From: Neostapfia colusana | Taxonomy: Eukaryota; Streptophyta; Magnoliopsida; Poales; Poaceae | Direction: 5' to 3' | DNA length: 64,000 nucleotides | NCBI GenBank assembly: GCA_030760725.1 | Contig: JASWHV010000012.1 | Location: 47,833,652-47,897,651, forward strand | Shown: one piece after another, positions 20,949 through 32,796 of the stretch | Position numbering within the stretch: the stretch's first letter is position 1 | Layout of the letters: every line of letters begins with the position of its first letter | Made by a program: the position numbers and the translations under genes | Notes under the pieces: model-generated | Seen by the model: the letters and a program-made list of their open reading frames with translations, nothing else | What the model was told of the DNA's origin: nothing | Databases searched by the model: none

Positions 20949-23900
20949 CTAGTACATCTTCGTACTCCCAGGATGAATGGAATAGTCGGAATTGTGAGCC
21001 TCCTTCAAAATCAATTTATGAATCTCCTTTACTTCAGGCACACAAATCCTTTTCCCGTGCCACACCGTACCTTGTTCATCCTCTCTGAAACCAGGGGCTT
21101 TATTTTCCTTGATGAGTTGCCTGATTTCTTGTATCTTCTCGTCATTCTTTTGGCCCTCGCGTATTTCTTGCTCGAGTGTGGAGTCCACTTCCATGGCGAT
21201 GGCTTCACCACTATTTACCAGGCATAGGTTGAGCCTTATAACCTCGTCCTTCAATTCTGTAGGCACGTCCTTCAAGCTCAACTTATTGACCTGCACTTTC
21301 CGACTTAAAGCATCGGCCACGACGTTTGCTTTCCCAGGATGATAGTTGATGCCCACATCAAAGTCATTGATTAGCTCTAACCATCTCCTTTGTCTGAGGT
21401 TGAGATCTGGCTGTGTGAAAATGTACTTCAAACTCTTATGATCCGTATATATCTCTGTCCTCTTCCCCATCAAATAGTGTCGCCGAATTTTCAACGTGTG
21501 TACCACTGCGGCTAGTTCTAGGTCATGTGTAGGATAGTTTTTCTCGTGCTTCCGGAGTTGTCGGGATGCATAAGCCATGACATGCCCTTCTTGCATGAGA
21601 ACACATCCCAACCCGTTTCCAGAGGCATCGCAGTACACCATAAAGTTCTTTTGCATATCTGGCATAACCAGCACTGGGGCTGTTGTCAATTTCTCCTTTA
21701 ACTCCTGAAAACTCGTCTCGCACTGTGGCGTCCATGTGAATGTGATTCCTTTCTCCAACAGTTTGGTAAGGGGTCTCGGGATCTTAAAGAATCCCTCAAT
21801 AAACCGTCGATAATATCCAGCCAATCCCAAAAAGCTTCGAACTTCCCCGACATTTTTAGGGGTCTTCCACTTCTGTATATCCTCGATTTTGGCAGGATCC
21901 ACGGAGATTCCTCCCTCCGAGATTATATGTCCTAAGAAGGGAACTCTCTTCAGCCAAAACTCACACTTGCTCAACTTGGCATATAGTTGGTGTTCTCTCA
22001 GCCTTTGCAACACCAACCTTAGATGTTTGTCATGTTCTTCTCCATCTTTGGAGAAGACGAGAATGTCATCTATGAAAACCACCACAAATTTGTCCAGATA
22101 TTCCATGAATACCTTGTTCATGAGATACATGAAGTACGCCAGGGCATTAGTTAGCCCAAAAGGCATGACGGTGTATTCATACAGTCCGTACCGAGATACG
22201 AAAGCTGTCTTTGGAATATCGGCTTGCCTTATCTTAAGTTGGTGGTTTCCCGACCTGAGATCAATTTTCCCGAACACACAAGCGCCCCTCAACTGATCAA
22301 ACAAGTCTTCAATGCGGGGTAATGGGTACTTGTTCTTGATGGTTACCTCATTCAATGCACGGTAATCCACGCATAATCTTTGGGTTCCGTCCTTTTTGGG
22401 CACAAATATCACCGGAGCTCCCCATGGTGAGGAACTAGGGCGAGTATACCCCTTCTTCGTCAATTCTCTCAAATGATCCTTGAGTTCTTCTAGCTGCTTG
22501 GAGTCCATCCGATAAGGTCTCTTGTATATCGGGGCTGTTCTAGGCACTAGCTCAATTGCGAATTCCACTTCACGATCGGGAGGCATACCTAGCAAATCCT
22601 CCGGAAAAACATCTGGATATTCCCTAATGGTCCTGATCTCCTCAACTTTCACCTCAACTTGATTTAATTTAATGTCCCTCCTAGGCTCGTGTATTGTTAT
22701 GAACTTTACTCTTGTGCCCCTAGGGTGAGTTAGTTCCACCGTTCTGGTCGAACAATGGATGATTCCTTTATGTTTGGTCAACCAATCCATACCCAAAATA
22801 ATATCTATCCCTTGTGAATCTATCACTATGAGGTTAGCAGTAAATACTACCCCATTAATGTCTAGGTTCACTTTGGGACACACTTGTCTTGTCCTTATTT
22901 CTCCACCTGGAGAGTTTACGACTAGCATATGGTTCATTTGTGTTGTTGCTAGGTCATGCTTCTTAACAAACCCTTGAGCAATGAACGAGTGGGTAGCACC
23001 AGAATCAAACAGCAGGGTTGCAATGTGTAAATTGGCAGGAAACTTACCAACTACCACGTCGGGTGCCTCTTGTGCTTCCTCCATAGTGACGTGGTTTACC
23101 CGTCCTCTCATTACATTCTGCTGTTGTGGCTGCGTGGGCTTCTTCTTTGGGCACTTATGGGCATAGTGCCCCACTTCACCACAATTAAAACATTGCACCC
23201 CAACCTTAGGTGCCTGGCCTTTGTTGTCTTGGGGTTGGTTTGGGGGTCCTTGCACTGCTGGTCGAGGTGGATATGTGGGGCGAGGCTGCTGTACAAACTG
23301 ATGTTTGTGCTTTGCTAGTGCTGCGGGAGGCCTGTAGTTCGGGTTGTACCCTCTTGGTGCTGAGTAGGGTACCGCAGCACGGTTCGTCTGCCCTGCAGGT
23401 TGCTGCATCAGACATGGGCAGGTGTTGCTCCCTGAGGCTTGGTGTGACCACCCGGCCTTCCTCTTGTTCTCATTTTCCAAGGCCTTCAGCTTCCTTTCCA
23501 CCACGAATGCTCTGTCCACCATCTTTTGGAAGCTTTCATACTCATTTGAGGACATTGCACACTGCATTTCTGCGGTAAGCCCTTCTACGAAACAATCTTG
23601 TTTCTGCTCATTAGTCTCTATGTCTCGTGGGGCATAATGGGATAGTTGAGTAAATTTAGTGAGGTATTCCCTCACCGTCATGTTTCCCTGCTGCAGTCCC
23701 AAAAACTCCTTCCTCTTGTTTTTGAGTTCACCTCTTGGGATATAATGGTTGCGGAAGCTACGCTTGAACTCTTCCCAAGTGATGTTCTCAGGGTCATGAC
23801 GGGCAGCCACGTAGGCGGTCCACCAATCAGCAGCAGGTCCATGCAATTGATGAGAGGCAAACAGCACCCTCTCATACCCTTGACACTGTATGATCCTCAT

Positions 23901-24218
23901 CTTGCTTTCTACGGTTTTTAGCCAATCATCTGCCTCCAGAGGTTCAGCAGCACTTGCAAACTTCGGAGGTTGAGTTACTAGAAACTCACTCAACCTTGGT
24001 TGGCGTGGTGCAGCTTGTGGAGGTGGAACTTGATGCAAGTTGGCCACCACTTGAATCAAGTTCTGGATGAGCTGATTTTGATTCTCCAGCATTTGGTGGA
24101 GGGGATCAACTCCTTCATGGCGTCTACCCCTGTCTTGGCCTCCAGAAAGATGAGGGTTGCAGGCCTCATCATTGTTGTTGGCGGGGTTGGCAGCATGACC
24201 TTTTCCTCTTCCGACCAT
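20949..24218 (-). pseudogene. gag-pol: Element E Gag-protease-RT-RNase H, long open frame ending early
   Basis: A 1,089-codon frame starting MVGRGKG directly after an acceptor-like CTAG. In order it has the Gag core (about residues 75-200), the knuckle CFNCGEVGHYAHKC (about 343-356), protease LFDSGATHSFIAQ (about 403), RT with MPPDREVEF (about 545) and FIDD (about 716), RNase H DASGNGLGCVLMQ and TDHKSLKYIF, then the start of integrase (HPGSTKMY). It stops at TAG 20949, where element G has a CAG codon. In RT the usual RSGYHQ reads RSGNHQ. The Gag, protease and RT domains are complete in length, so this part could in principle be translated. Confidence 0.9.
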
Positions 24219-24523
24219 CTAGCATGATCAACCAAATGTTAATTTAAAGTATTACGTATTATCTCATTACTCTCACTTGTCTGTACTTTGAAGTGTTAAA
24301 GCTTGGTTATACTTTTCTGAGGGTTTATATCTCACGCAAAAATAAAATGCAATATTATTTCATGTGGTTTCACACACCAAAGCAAGACAATCTGAAGACG
24401 AGGCTGTGGACAATTGCTCATGGCTTCCACAACTCACGTCACACACCAATCATTAACACACCATTAACTAACGTAACGACTCGACTACTCGACATCCTTC
24501 TAATTTAAGGGAAAGGCTCTACG

Positions 24524-25303
24524 CTACTCGTTTTCTTGATCTGGCTCCTCGGGATCTTCCTCATCATTTCGGCTGCCTTCTGACAATGCTTTGGGTGGGG
24601 AGGATGCTGGTGGAGAAGTGCGACGACGCCTGATCGCTCGGCGATCTGGGGAGTCAGGAGTCCATGTATCATTCACGGTGACACACAGTTGATTCCCATC
24701 CCCTCTTTCTCTCGCCCTCAAGCAGGCTCGAAGCAACGCCTCGGTTTACTTCAGGGTGTCACGAACATCCTGAAGCTTCTGCTGACACTCCTGCAATCGA
24801 GTGCTAAGCATGGCAGCATCCTCTAAGCACAAATCCATGTGCTCATGGGAAGTCCCTTGCTGCACTGGCGGGTACTTATACTTCGAGGTACCACTCTCGC
24901 GCTGGAGGACATACATGTACTCAGTCCTGTCCAGGTGTCGATGATAGATGTGACTCTGGCAGGTGATGGCCTCCCAGGTGACATCCTTCTCCGCATCGAC
25001 CTGTGTCGCTCTACAAGCTGGAGAGCGGTGGATCTTAAGCAGCTGATTTTCGTGTATAATCCTCATCTCTGAACTCCATTCTTCCCTCTTCTCACGGATG
25101 GTCCTGGTGGAGTTATAGTGGATGATTAGCTTGCCCGTATTGCTGGCGGCTTCGAGCATACGTCGAAGACGGTGCAACAAGCCCCCTACTGCCAATCCGT
25201 AGGAAAGGTACGTCACCGGACGGCTCTCCTCTCTTTCGGCAAGGGCAACTACGGGAACTCTCCCTCCTGTGGACTTGCGAGCGGTGCGAATCATGTGAAC
25301 CAT
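24524..25303 (-). pseudogene. Element E ORF0 with H3-tail-like N-terminus, one premature stop
   Basis: A 260-codon frame (stop included) between PBS and gag, interrupted by TAA at 24746-24748 where F and G keep GAA. Residues 7-14 read TARKSTGG, the same as the region around Lys9 of histone H3 at the same distance from the initiator Met. A domain I do not recognise fills residues 25-150. A coiled-coil-like segment (STRLQECQQKLQDVRDTL), an Arg-rich patch (RRAIRRRR) and an acidic tail follow. The ATG directly follows CTTTTTGTTTTAG. The role is unknown; a chromatin-related role is inferred only from the tail likeness. Confidence 0.85.
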
Positions 25304-25335
25304 CTAAAACAAAAAGCATTTAAACTTAGGTTAGA
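25304..25335 (-). promoter_or_regulatory. Putative 3' splice site before element E ORF0
   Basis: The minus strand reads GCTTTTTGTTTTAG against the ATG, with a CTAAC branch-point-like motif (in TCTAACCTAAG) about 30 bases upstream. The same arrangement occurs in F and G. Confidence 0.55.
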
Positions 25336-25505
25336 TAAACTTTTTAAACAAAAATCCTATTTTGAATGAAAATTGGGGTAAGATGAAGAAAGTGACTCAT
25401 TAAATAACACTTTTCAACACACACCTTGTAAAAATAGTTTTTAAGAAAATAAGGCCCTTAAATACGTCCATTTCTACCTAGGTCCACGTTCCTACGGGCA
25501 ACCTT

Positions 25506-25518
25506 GGCTCTGATACCA
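25506..25518 (-). other. Element E primer binding site
   Basis: TGGTATCAGAGCC on the minus strand, four bases inside the 5' LTR edge at 25523; Met tRNA type. Confidence 0.93.
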
Positions 25519-25522
25519 CTTC

Positions 25523-28500
25523 TGTCACACCCGGTTTTTCTGAAGAACAACCAAGTGAATATCACATGTATGCCAGGATCATTTTCTCATACATGTGATG
25601 ACAAATAGTGAAGCATCATTTATTACAAGCCAGGTGTCGAATATAAATAAGTCTTACATTGCAAATGTCTCGATGGACAATAATAAGTTCATCACAAGTA
25701 AATAAACTAGCAGCGGAATATTATTCTTGAGGGATCCGTCACAGGCGTTGCCCGGGGGACTCCATGAACCTAGAAACCTTCTTCGGGTCCAAAGTCTTGA
25801 TCATTATACACCACCTAATTATCTTGACCTGAGCAGCAATATAAACCAACAAATATGAAAGGTTGAGTACCGATGGTACTCAGCAAGTGTGGCAAAGTTA
25901 TGTCATGCATGGCTAGAACAAGGGGAGGTTGAACTCATGGTTAAAGCACTACGCAATTAATACCTATCGCCTTAGCTTATTAAGCACCTACATTACTACA
26001 CAGGTGAAATGGTCCCAATCTCCCATCCCATCATCATAATCAAATAACCATAACATCATTTCCAATGTTAAGCTCCCCGCTTAACATTCTCAACATCCAA
26101 AACCATCACTCCTCTAATCATGAATAAGTCCAAGCCGCTCTTGACCGTGAGCACGGCTGTCATGACAGTTTTGACTCTGCAGAGTTTGCACCACTGTACC
26201 CACCTGTAGTGATTTCATCCCCCGTTGCCGGGTGGACTAAAAGAACCTCCATTATGCCAGTGGCTACGAACCACATTCACACTTCCCGGGTGTGTAGCCA
26301 GGAGATCACTATGAAGCCTTTACAAAGGGATTCCCGACGAGCGTGGGCACACTGAGGTTTCACCCCTAACAGCATACAAGAGGCTCCAACCCCGCTGCAG
26401 TGGCCCCCTCTTGAGCCTTGCGGTTTATAAGGTAGTCCAGCTGACACCTATTCCCCGCACCATCCAACACACCCATACTACGCCGGGGATACACCTAATT
26501 AATTGACCAAGCTGCCCCATCTCAGCATGTGGTTGGCACGGTAAAGCCAGGTTACATGCTCCATGAACCGGTCCTTAGGATCCAGGCAAGTACTAAACAC
26601 AAACCCAAGTCTCGTGCACCCAGCACACAACCAAAACATCCAACTTGCCTTGATCCCTACCTCTACATAACTCACAATATCTCATTCAAGAGTATGGTAA
26701 AATAAACTGATGATCTCATATCCCAAATATCCCATTCTAAGAATGGCTAAGCATATGCATAATAATAAATGGCATGATAAAATAAATCCCAACCCAAGCT
26801 ACAAGGAAACAAGGTAATGCAATTCTAGGGAAACTTCCTAGCATGGGTTTCATATTTCAATTGACAATGCAACTAATTCTAGCTACACATCCTAGCATAG
26901 GATCAAAGTGGTCAAGGACACTTGCCTCCTTCCTGCTGCTCTTGAAATGGGTAGTCCTGATCTTGGAAAGGAATAACTTGCTCTTGAGCAGGTTCTACAT
27001 CATACCATCACACATAGCAAAAGAAAAACAACAATCCATAAGACATAGTTCACACTTCCACTTCATACAAACCACACATTCACATGTAACAAAGCCATTC
27101 ACAACTTCTATGTGTTGTGTTTACTCTATGTGTGTTGACCTTTGGCTTACATGCACTTTTAATCATGTGTATATGCTTCCTACTTTTGTATTCACATTTA
27201 TGCTTGCATAGTTTATACATGAGTTTCCAATTTAAATAATTTTCCTTATATTCAATTACTACACCTTTTAGCTACCAAGTATGCATGAAAGGTATTTTCC
27301 TTCTCCATATGTGTCTTCAGAATTTCTACCAACCCTAAACTGAATTCTTTGGATTTTAGAAACTCCATTTATCATTTACTAGTTGCTATATTTTCAGATT
27401 TATTTCTTATGCCTAAATGTGAACTTTATTATGAAAATAACAAGACACATCATCTAAACAGAATAGGTTCCGATCTAAAATATTTACTAATATATTTTTG
27501 ACCTTTCCTCTGATGTAAACTATTTTACATTTATTTTCCCTATTTTCAGAACTATTCTTTACTTAAAAATGTGTCCCTATACTAATAAATGTGAATAATA
27601 AATTAAACAGATTCATTTCAGCCCAACATATATTTTTATATCACTCCAAAGCTTTCTAAGTACTGAGAAAGTTTTTAATTTAATTTTGACAATATGTTTG
27701 TCCCACTTTTTAAATTTTAAATACTAGCCACCTATTCAATTTCCTAAATTAAATATCAAACAGGGTTAAAAAGGTAAACTCACCCCACTACAGGGTCTAT
27801 AATATTATTTTAACAATTTTCAGGGGTCTAGATACTCATAACAGAGGGGTTTTTCCTAATATTTATTAAGTCCAGGGGCTAAAACTGATTTTTAAATGAA
27901 TTTACATGATTTTCTGAAGTTCCAGGGGCTAGATCAGAAGTTTCCGGGGCTAGCTCTTATTTCCCGAGAACCCCAGGGGGTAGCACGTAAGAATTCCAGT
28001 CTTTATAACGCGGGGCTGACGTGGACCGTCCGACTTAAAACAGACGGCTGAGATTATAACGCCGAACCGGTACGCGGGGATTTAAAGTCTTCCGTGCGAT
28101 TTAAAATAGACGGCGCACAAGCGGCCACGTCGTTCTGATCGAGCGCGGGCGGTGCTTCCCGGCGGCGCACGGCGGCGGGAGGCGGCGATCTCGTCGGAGA
28201 TTTTCGGATCTTCGAGAATTCTTCCTAGAACTGTGATTTTATGGCATAGATCGGTGGAGGGGAGGTCGGGGATCTCACCTCGGGGGTTTTCTTGAGCTCG
28301 GAGGTTCTGGAAGGCGGTCGGCGACGAGGTCCGAGGTGAATTCACGGCGAGGCTCGTCGGCGCTGTGTTTGAACTGCAAGTCACCGAGTTTTCTGCACCT
28401 GCAAGGTTCCCCGGAGGCGGTGGATCAAGACCAGCGAGTTAGATCGGAATTTCCGAGCGTAGATCGGCCAGAATTCGCCAGAGGGGCTCGGGTTCTCACC

Positions 28501-28950
28501 GGAGTAAAAACGGCGGATCGCGTGGGAAAAACAGAACGAGGCCGGGGTTTTTATAGACGGGGGAGCACGGCGGGTTGGTTTAGATCGAGCTGGAGTCTTC
28601 GGGGTCCGGAAATCGGCGGGGATACGCGAGAATTCCCGATCGGTTTTGATTCGGGTGAGAGAGTCCCGGCCGATCGCGGCGCGGGCGCAAGGAAGAAGAA
28701 GGCTGGCGGGCCCCACCTGTCAGTGGGAGGAAGGGGGCTCGCGCGGCTGCGGGCTGGCGCGGAGCAGGGTGGGCCGGCTGGTGGGTTTCGGCCCACTGGC
28801 CGGTTTTTTTCTGTTTTCCTTTTTCTTTTTCTATTTCTTTTCTGTTTTGAGTTTAAATTGAATTCCAGTTTGAATTTAAATTGTTGCAAAACATGCAACA
28901 CGTCCAAAAAATTTTAAATTCCCCTCTTAACAGGATTTTGGGGTGTTACA
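25523..28950 (-). repeat. Element E 5' LTR (3,428 bp)
   Basis: Plus-strand edges are TGTCACACCC and GGGGTGTTACA. On the element strand the TATA box is at 28548-28556 (CTATAAAAAC), so U3 is only about 0.4 kb. A GC-rich leader follows, and then a donor-like AGGTGAGA with GT at 28278-28277. The remaining 2.7 kb is AT-rich and has no recognisable gene. Confidence 0.93.
28548..28556 (-). promoter_or_regulatory. TATA box of the element E 5' LTR
   Basis: CTATAAAAAC on the minus strand, conserved at equivalent places in all E/F/G LTRs. Confidence 0.7.
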
Positions 28951-31390
28951 CACGTGGCGTGCGCGGAGCTCACCTCCAAAAGAGGGGGAGGTCTCGATCG
29001 ATTGACACGTGGCACAACCGGAGCTCGTCTCTGCGGAGAAGGAGATACCAGGCCCCCGGAAGGACACGTGGAGCCTCCGGAGCTCATCGCCGTGAAGGTA
29101 ACGAGTTCTGGAGCGGCTGTTACGCGTAAGAATACCGGTACGTAAAGGAAACCGATCTGAATTCCACAACGTTACCGCACCAAATCAACTAAAGATAAGA
29201 TGATAGGATCCAACGACGATCTGAATAAGACTCTTATTCGGGATACAATCAGATTAGGACTCTTCTCTTCCCAATTATAAATAGAACCCAGAACCTCTGG
29301 CTGAAACCACAAACTTCTTTTCCAACTAGCCGACGACTTAGAGCCCTAGCCCCAACTCGCCGAGAAAGCCATCGCCGGAGCGCGGCAAGGAAGATCGCCG
29401 GAGGAAAGCCCAGCGGTCTGAGGAGGACCTCGAAGACCGAGAGGAACGTAAGGTAGGCCCCAATACCACCTTACAATATCGTTGTGTTTTCTTTTGCATC
29501 TGTTCTTTGATTCCTTTTGAACAGAAGTCTTCTCGTGGACAGATCACTTGATGATCAGGTTGATCTAAAGACAAGATCATTGCCACGTCCACCTTTGATC
29601 CGAACACCTCTGTCCATGCAAGCCATGCAAAAACACGTACAAACCAATCTAATAAAAAGATCATAGGATAGCATGCATATGCATCATCGCATCTAGTTTA
29701 AGGTTTGTGCATGATATTGATTGCTGTGAATCTTGTATGCACGTGATCCTACCTAGCAGGACAAGCTCAGGGAGTTGTCTACGACGAACTGCAGCAACCA
29801 GGTTTTGAGATCCAAGAACAACCAGAACCGCAAGAACAAGGCAAGTGCTCCTTGACCATATTGATCCTATGTTTTGGGTAAAACTGTTTTGTTTTGCGAA
29901 AAGGTGTGTGTGCTGAGTCGAAACATGATAGGAAACCCTTTTTATAGGAGTTTACTAGTTTTGGTTAAACCACCCTTGTCGCCTGGGAAGTTTATGAGTC
30001 GGGTATGGTTTTTGCTTTATGCTTCGCTGAGTCTATGGGATTGGGAAGCGAGATAGATGTGTCTAGCTAACTGCACTCGTAATGATAATGAGAAACTGAT
30101 GGACATGGATCGGAGGGAGATCTAGGCAAGACTGGGTTTGTGAATGAGGTAGCATGAGATGGTGGTTTACTTGCCATAGATCTAAGGACCGGTTCATGCA
30201 TGCACATGCCAGGATAACAGTGCCACCACAAGGCCAAGTATGGGTGCGGCTTAGTTGAGTAATTAGGTAAGTTGCTAGAGTGTTGTGGACTGTGGAAGGC
30301 GCGGGGAACGGGAGTCGAGAGAGGACTTCCCTGGGAACTGCATGGCACAAGAGGGGGCCCGTGGGTGGGAGAATTGGAGATTCTAGCCTGCCGGTGAAAC
30401 CTTAGTGAGTCCATACATCTAGTAACCCCTTTGTAAAGGCTATTTTGTGATCTCTTGACCATACACCGACGGATGTGTACTGGTATAATGGAGGTTCTGC
30501 AGTCGCCGATGGGTGACGAAATCACAAACTTGTGCGTAAAGAGGTGCAAACTCTGCAGAGTCTAAAACTATCATGATAGCCGAGCTTACGGTCACGAGCA
30601 CCTGGCTAAACTGCCATGATTAGTTGGGATGGTTATTGGGATGGTTATCGGTTATGACTATTGGTTTGGTTATGGTTTGGTTGTTGGGACTGTTGAGTCC
30701 GGGTGATAAGATGGTTGCATGACTGTTGAGTCATGGCAACGAGTTTGGGCTCGGTGTGAGATGAAGTTGTTTTAAGATGGTAGCGAATACGGGGAGGTAT
30801 TCGTGATATGGTAGCGAACACGAGGAGGTATTCGTGAGTAAGAATGAACATGGAAAGCGATGGAGGTATGTTGGTAATTTAATACATGCAGGGATTACAT
30901 TCATCTAGAGTTAAGTTGCTGTTTTATCATGGTTTTATAAATCTGCTTTTCTGCAAATAAGCCTTTTTATACCTACCTTGTTTATGAGCTGCATATCATG
31001 TGTTTTTCCGCACTTGCTGAGTACATCATTGTACTCAAACTTGCATTATTTTATCATCATCAGCAGCAGGAGAAGCCTACTATGAAGACCAAGTTGAGCA
31101 TTATGGCGTGTGATCTGTTCTCAACCTTGTCTGTGGAGGGAGTAGAGATGGAGCCACTTCTTCTTAGATTTGCTTCCGCATTAGCTAAATTGCTTCCGCT
31201 TTATAATAAAGACTTCCGCTGTGAGCATGAGTCCAAGACTCATGAGGTATTGTAATAAACTCTGTTATTCGTGGTAATATAATCTGAATTCAGTTTGTGG
31301 AACGTATGTGTATGTGTGATGAACATCATGGGCACACATATGCATTAGTTCTCGGTTCCGTGGTTTTCCCACAGAATTGAGGGCGTCACA
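28951..31390 (+). repeat. Right LTR of D, continuing after the E insertion
   Basis: It matches 12718-15157 nearly throughout, including TATA at 29275-29284 and the donor-like GTAAGG near 29446. It begins at the E junction CACGTGGCG and ends GGGCGTCACA. The first part of this LTR (equivalent to 12178-12717) is missing because of the deletion on E's other side. Confidence 0.88.
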
Positions 31391-31710
31391 GATACAAGCC
31401 TAGGATAAACCATAGTTGGATCACAGATTTGGCATCACACTAAGCCATATAGGACCCCCATTGAATAAGCCTTGAATAGGAGTTGTGTGAGCCCTTGTGG
31501 TGATTGCTTGTGATTGTGTGCTTAGTGTTAGTTGTGGAACGTCTCAAGCGCTGCCCATACCCACGCATAAGTAGAAAGAGGTGTGAGATGCCTCGACACT
31601 TGTTCACATCCTCATATGGGCTAATATATATAGTCCAACCCACCTTGATTCATATAGTGAGGGATCCATCTAACTTTCTAACCTCTATTCTATTTCGTTC
31701 TCTCTCATAG
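31391..31710 (+). other. Element C leader without a normal PBS
   Basis: After the LTR end, the expected TGGTATCAGAGCC is absent. A degenerate TGGCATCACA at 31430-31439, preceded by TCACAGAT, is the only candidate. From about 31465 the leader matches D up to the gag ATG, including the CATAG acceptor-like end. Confidence 0.7.
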
Positions 31711-32796
31711 ATGGTGAGAGGAAACGTCGGCCGCCAAGGAAGGAACGTATGTGGCAACCAAGAGGATGGCCACGACGAAGTTCCTGTTAACCCCGGAGCT
31801 GGTGAGAACAACCTGGAACAGTTGATGGCCATGCAGAATCAACTTATGCAAACCATGATCCAAACTTTGGGTCAGTTGCAGGCCAACAACAACAACCCCG
31901 TTCCGGCACCACCGCCACCACCACCGCAGGCTCATAACAGATTGGGAGAGTTCATGAGGACTCGACCACCCACCTTTGCTCAAGCTAATGACCTCATGGA
32001 GGCCGACGAATGGTTGAAATCCATGGAGAAGAAGCTTGCCATAGTGCAGTGCAATGACTGAGAGAAGGTTCTTTTTGCGTTGCACCAACTCATGGGAGCT
32101 GCCGCCGACTGGTGGGATGCCCTATGCAATGCTCATGTCGACCCGGAGACGATCACTTGGACTGAGTTCAAGGAGAGTTTCCGCTCTCATTACATCCCTG
32201 CTGTTGTAATGATGCTCAAGAGATAGGAGTTCGAAGGTCTCCTCCAAGGACAGGGAAGCGTGAATGAGTATCTCAACAAGTTCACGCAACTGTCCCGGTA
32301 TGCCCCCGAAGATGTCAACTTGGACCAATGGAAGCAGTACCTGTTCATGAGAGGGTTGAACAATGAGATCCAGGTTCAGCTCCTCAACAATGACTACGCG
32401 AGCTTCCAGAAGCTGGTTGACAAGGCTATAGTGGTTGAAAGCAAGATCCAAGAGATCGAGCGAGAGTGCAAGATGAAGATGCCATACCAACCCCAAGGGA
32501 GCAACGTACGACCTCGGTACATGCCCCCAGCTGCACCGCAGTATGGATCGACCGCTCCTGCATACCGCCCTAATCAGCCACCACAGCAACGACCCGTTGC
32601 ACAAGCACCTCGTGTGCCTTTGCCTCCTGTGCCCCGACCCAACATGGGCGCTCCTGTTCAAAACCCCCGCCCCAACATACCTGCTGCCGTAGGCAACAGG
32701 GCATGCTTTGCATGTAGGGAAACAGGACACTTAGCGAGCCAGTGCCCGAGGAGAGGCCCTGGACAGCAAGGCAACGTGCCCAAGCAGAACCCGTGA
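31711..32796 (+). pseudogene. gag: Element C Gag with premature stops
   Basis: The homologue of D gag, extended through the zinc knuckle CFACRETGHLASQC (about 32704-32745). A proline run and Gag core are present. TGA at 32059-32061 replaces CGA of D, and TAG at 32224-32226 replaces CAG of D. A further TGA lies at 32794. It starts MVRGNVG after a CATAG acceptor-like site. Capsid protein could not be made from this copy. Confidence 0.9.

Larger units (their letters stand above)
16532..28950 (-). mobile_element. Element E: Tekay-like retrotransposon with histone-tail-like ORF0
   Basis: A minus-strand element with a 5' LTR at 25523-28950, PBS, ORF0, gag-pol, polypurine tract and 3' LTR. The 3' LTR lacks its last 256 bp, which were removed by the deletion that joined it to D gag at 16531/16532. 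The two LTRs are about 3,172 bp over the shared part and look very similar by eye. It was inserted in the right LTR of D; the right flank is CACGT, and the left target copy is lost. Coding is broken in ORF0, gag-pol and integrase. Confidence 0.92.
12178..31390 (+). mobile_element. Element D: truncated C/D-family retrotransposon interrupted by E
   Basis: It has a 5' LTR at 12178-15157, PBS, leader and 5' gag to 16531. It then passes into element E, and its right LTR resumes at 28951-31390. These two LTRs share a segment of about 200 bp (13256-13460 and about 29500-29690) that is missing from the C 3' LTR near 50045, and they agree closely elsewhere. I therefore treat them as one pair. Most of the interior and the left part of the right LTR are gone. 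The polypurine tract directly left of 12178 shows that this LTR also abuts another interior, so a tandem LTR-sharing origin is possible. Confidence 0.6.

Noticed and set aside
24839..25072. Plus-strand frames opposite ORF0 and gag-pol of E and F, and minus-strand frames opposite G
   Set aside because: They mirror real coding sequence on the other strand; no independent family likeness.
28336..28917. A 193-codon GC-rich frame, with similar ones at 19089-19616, 39531-40079 and 48763-49386
   Set aside because: They are antisense to the LTR leader, with low-complexity Arg/Gly-rich content and lengths that change between copies; chance frames in GC-rich DNA.
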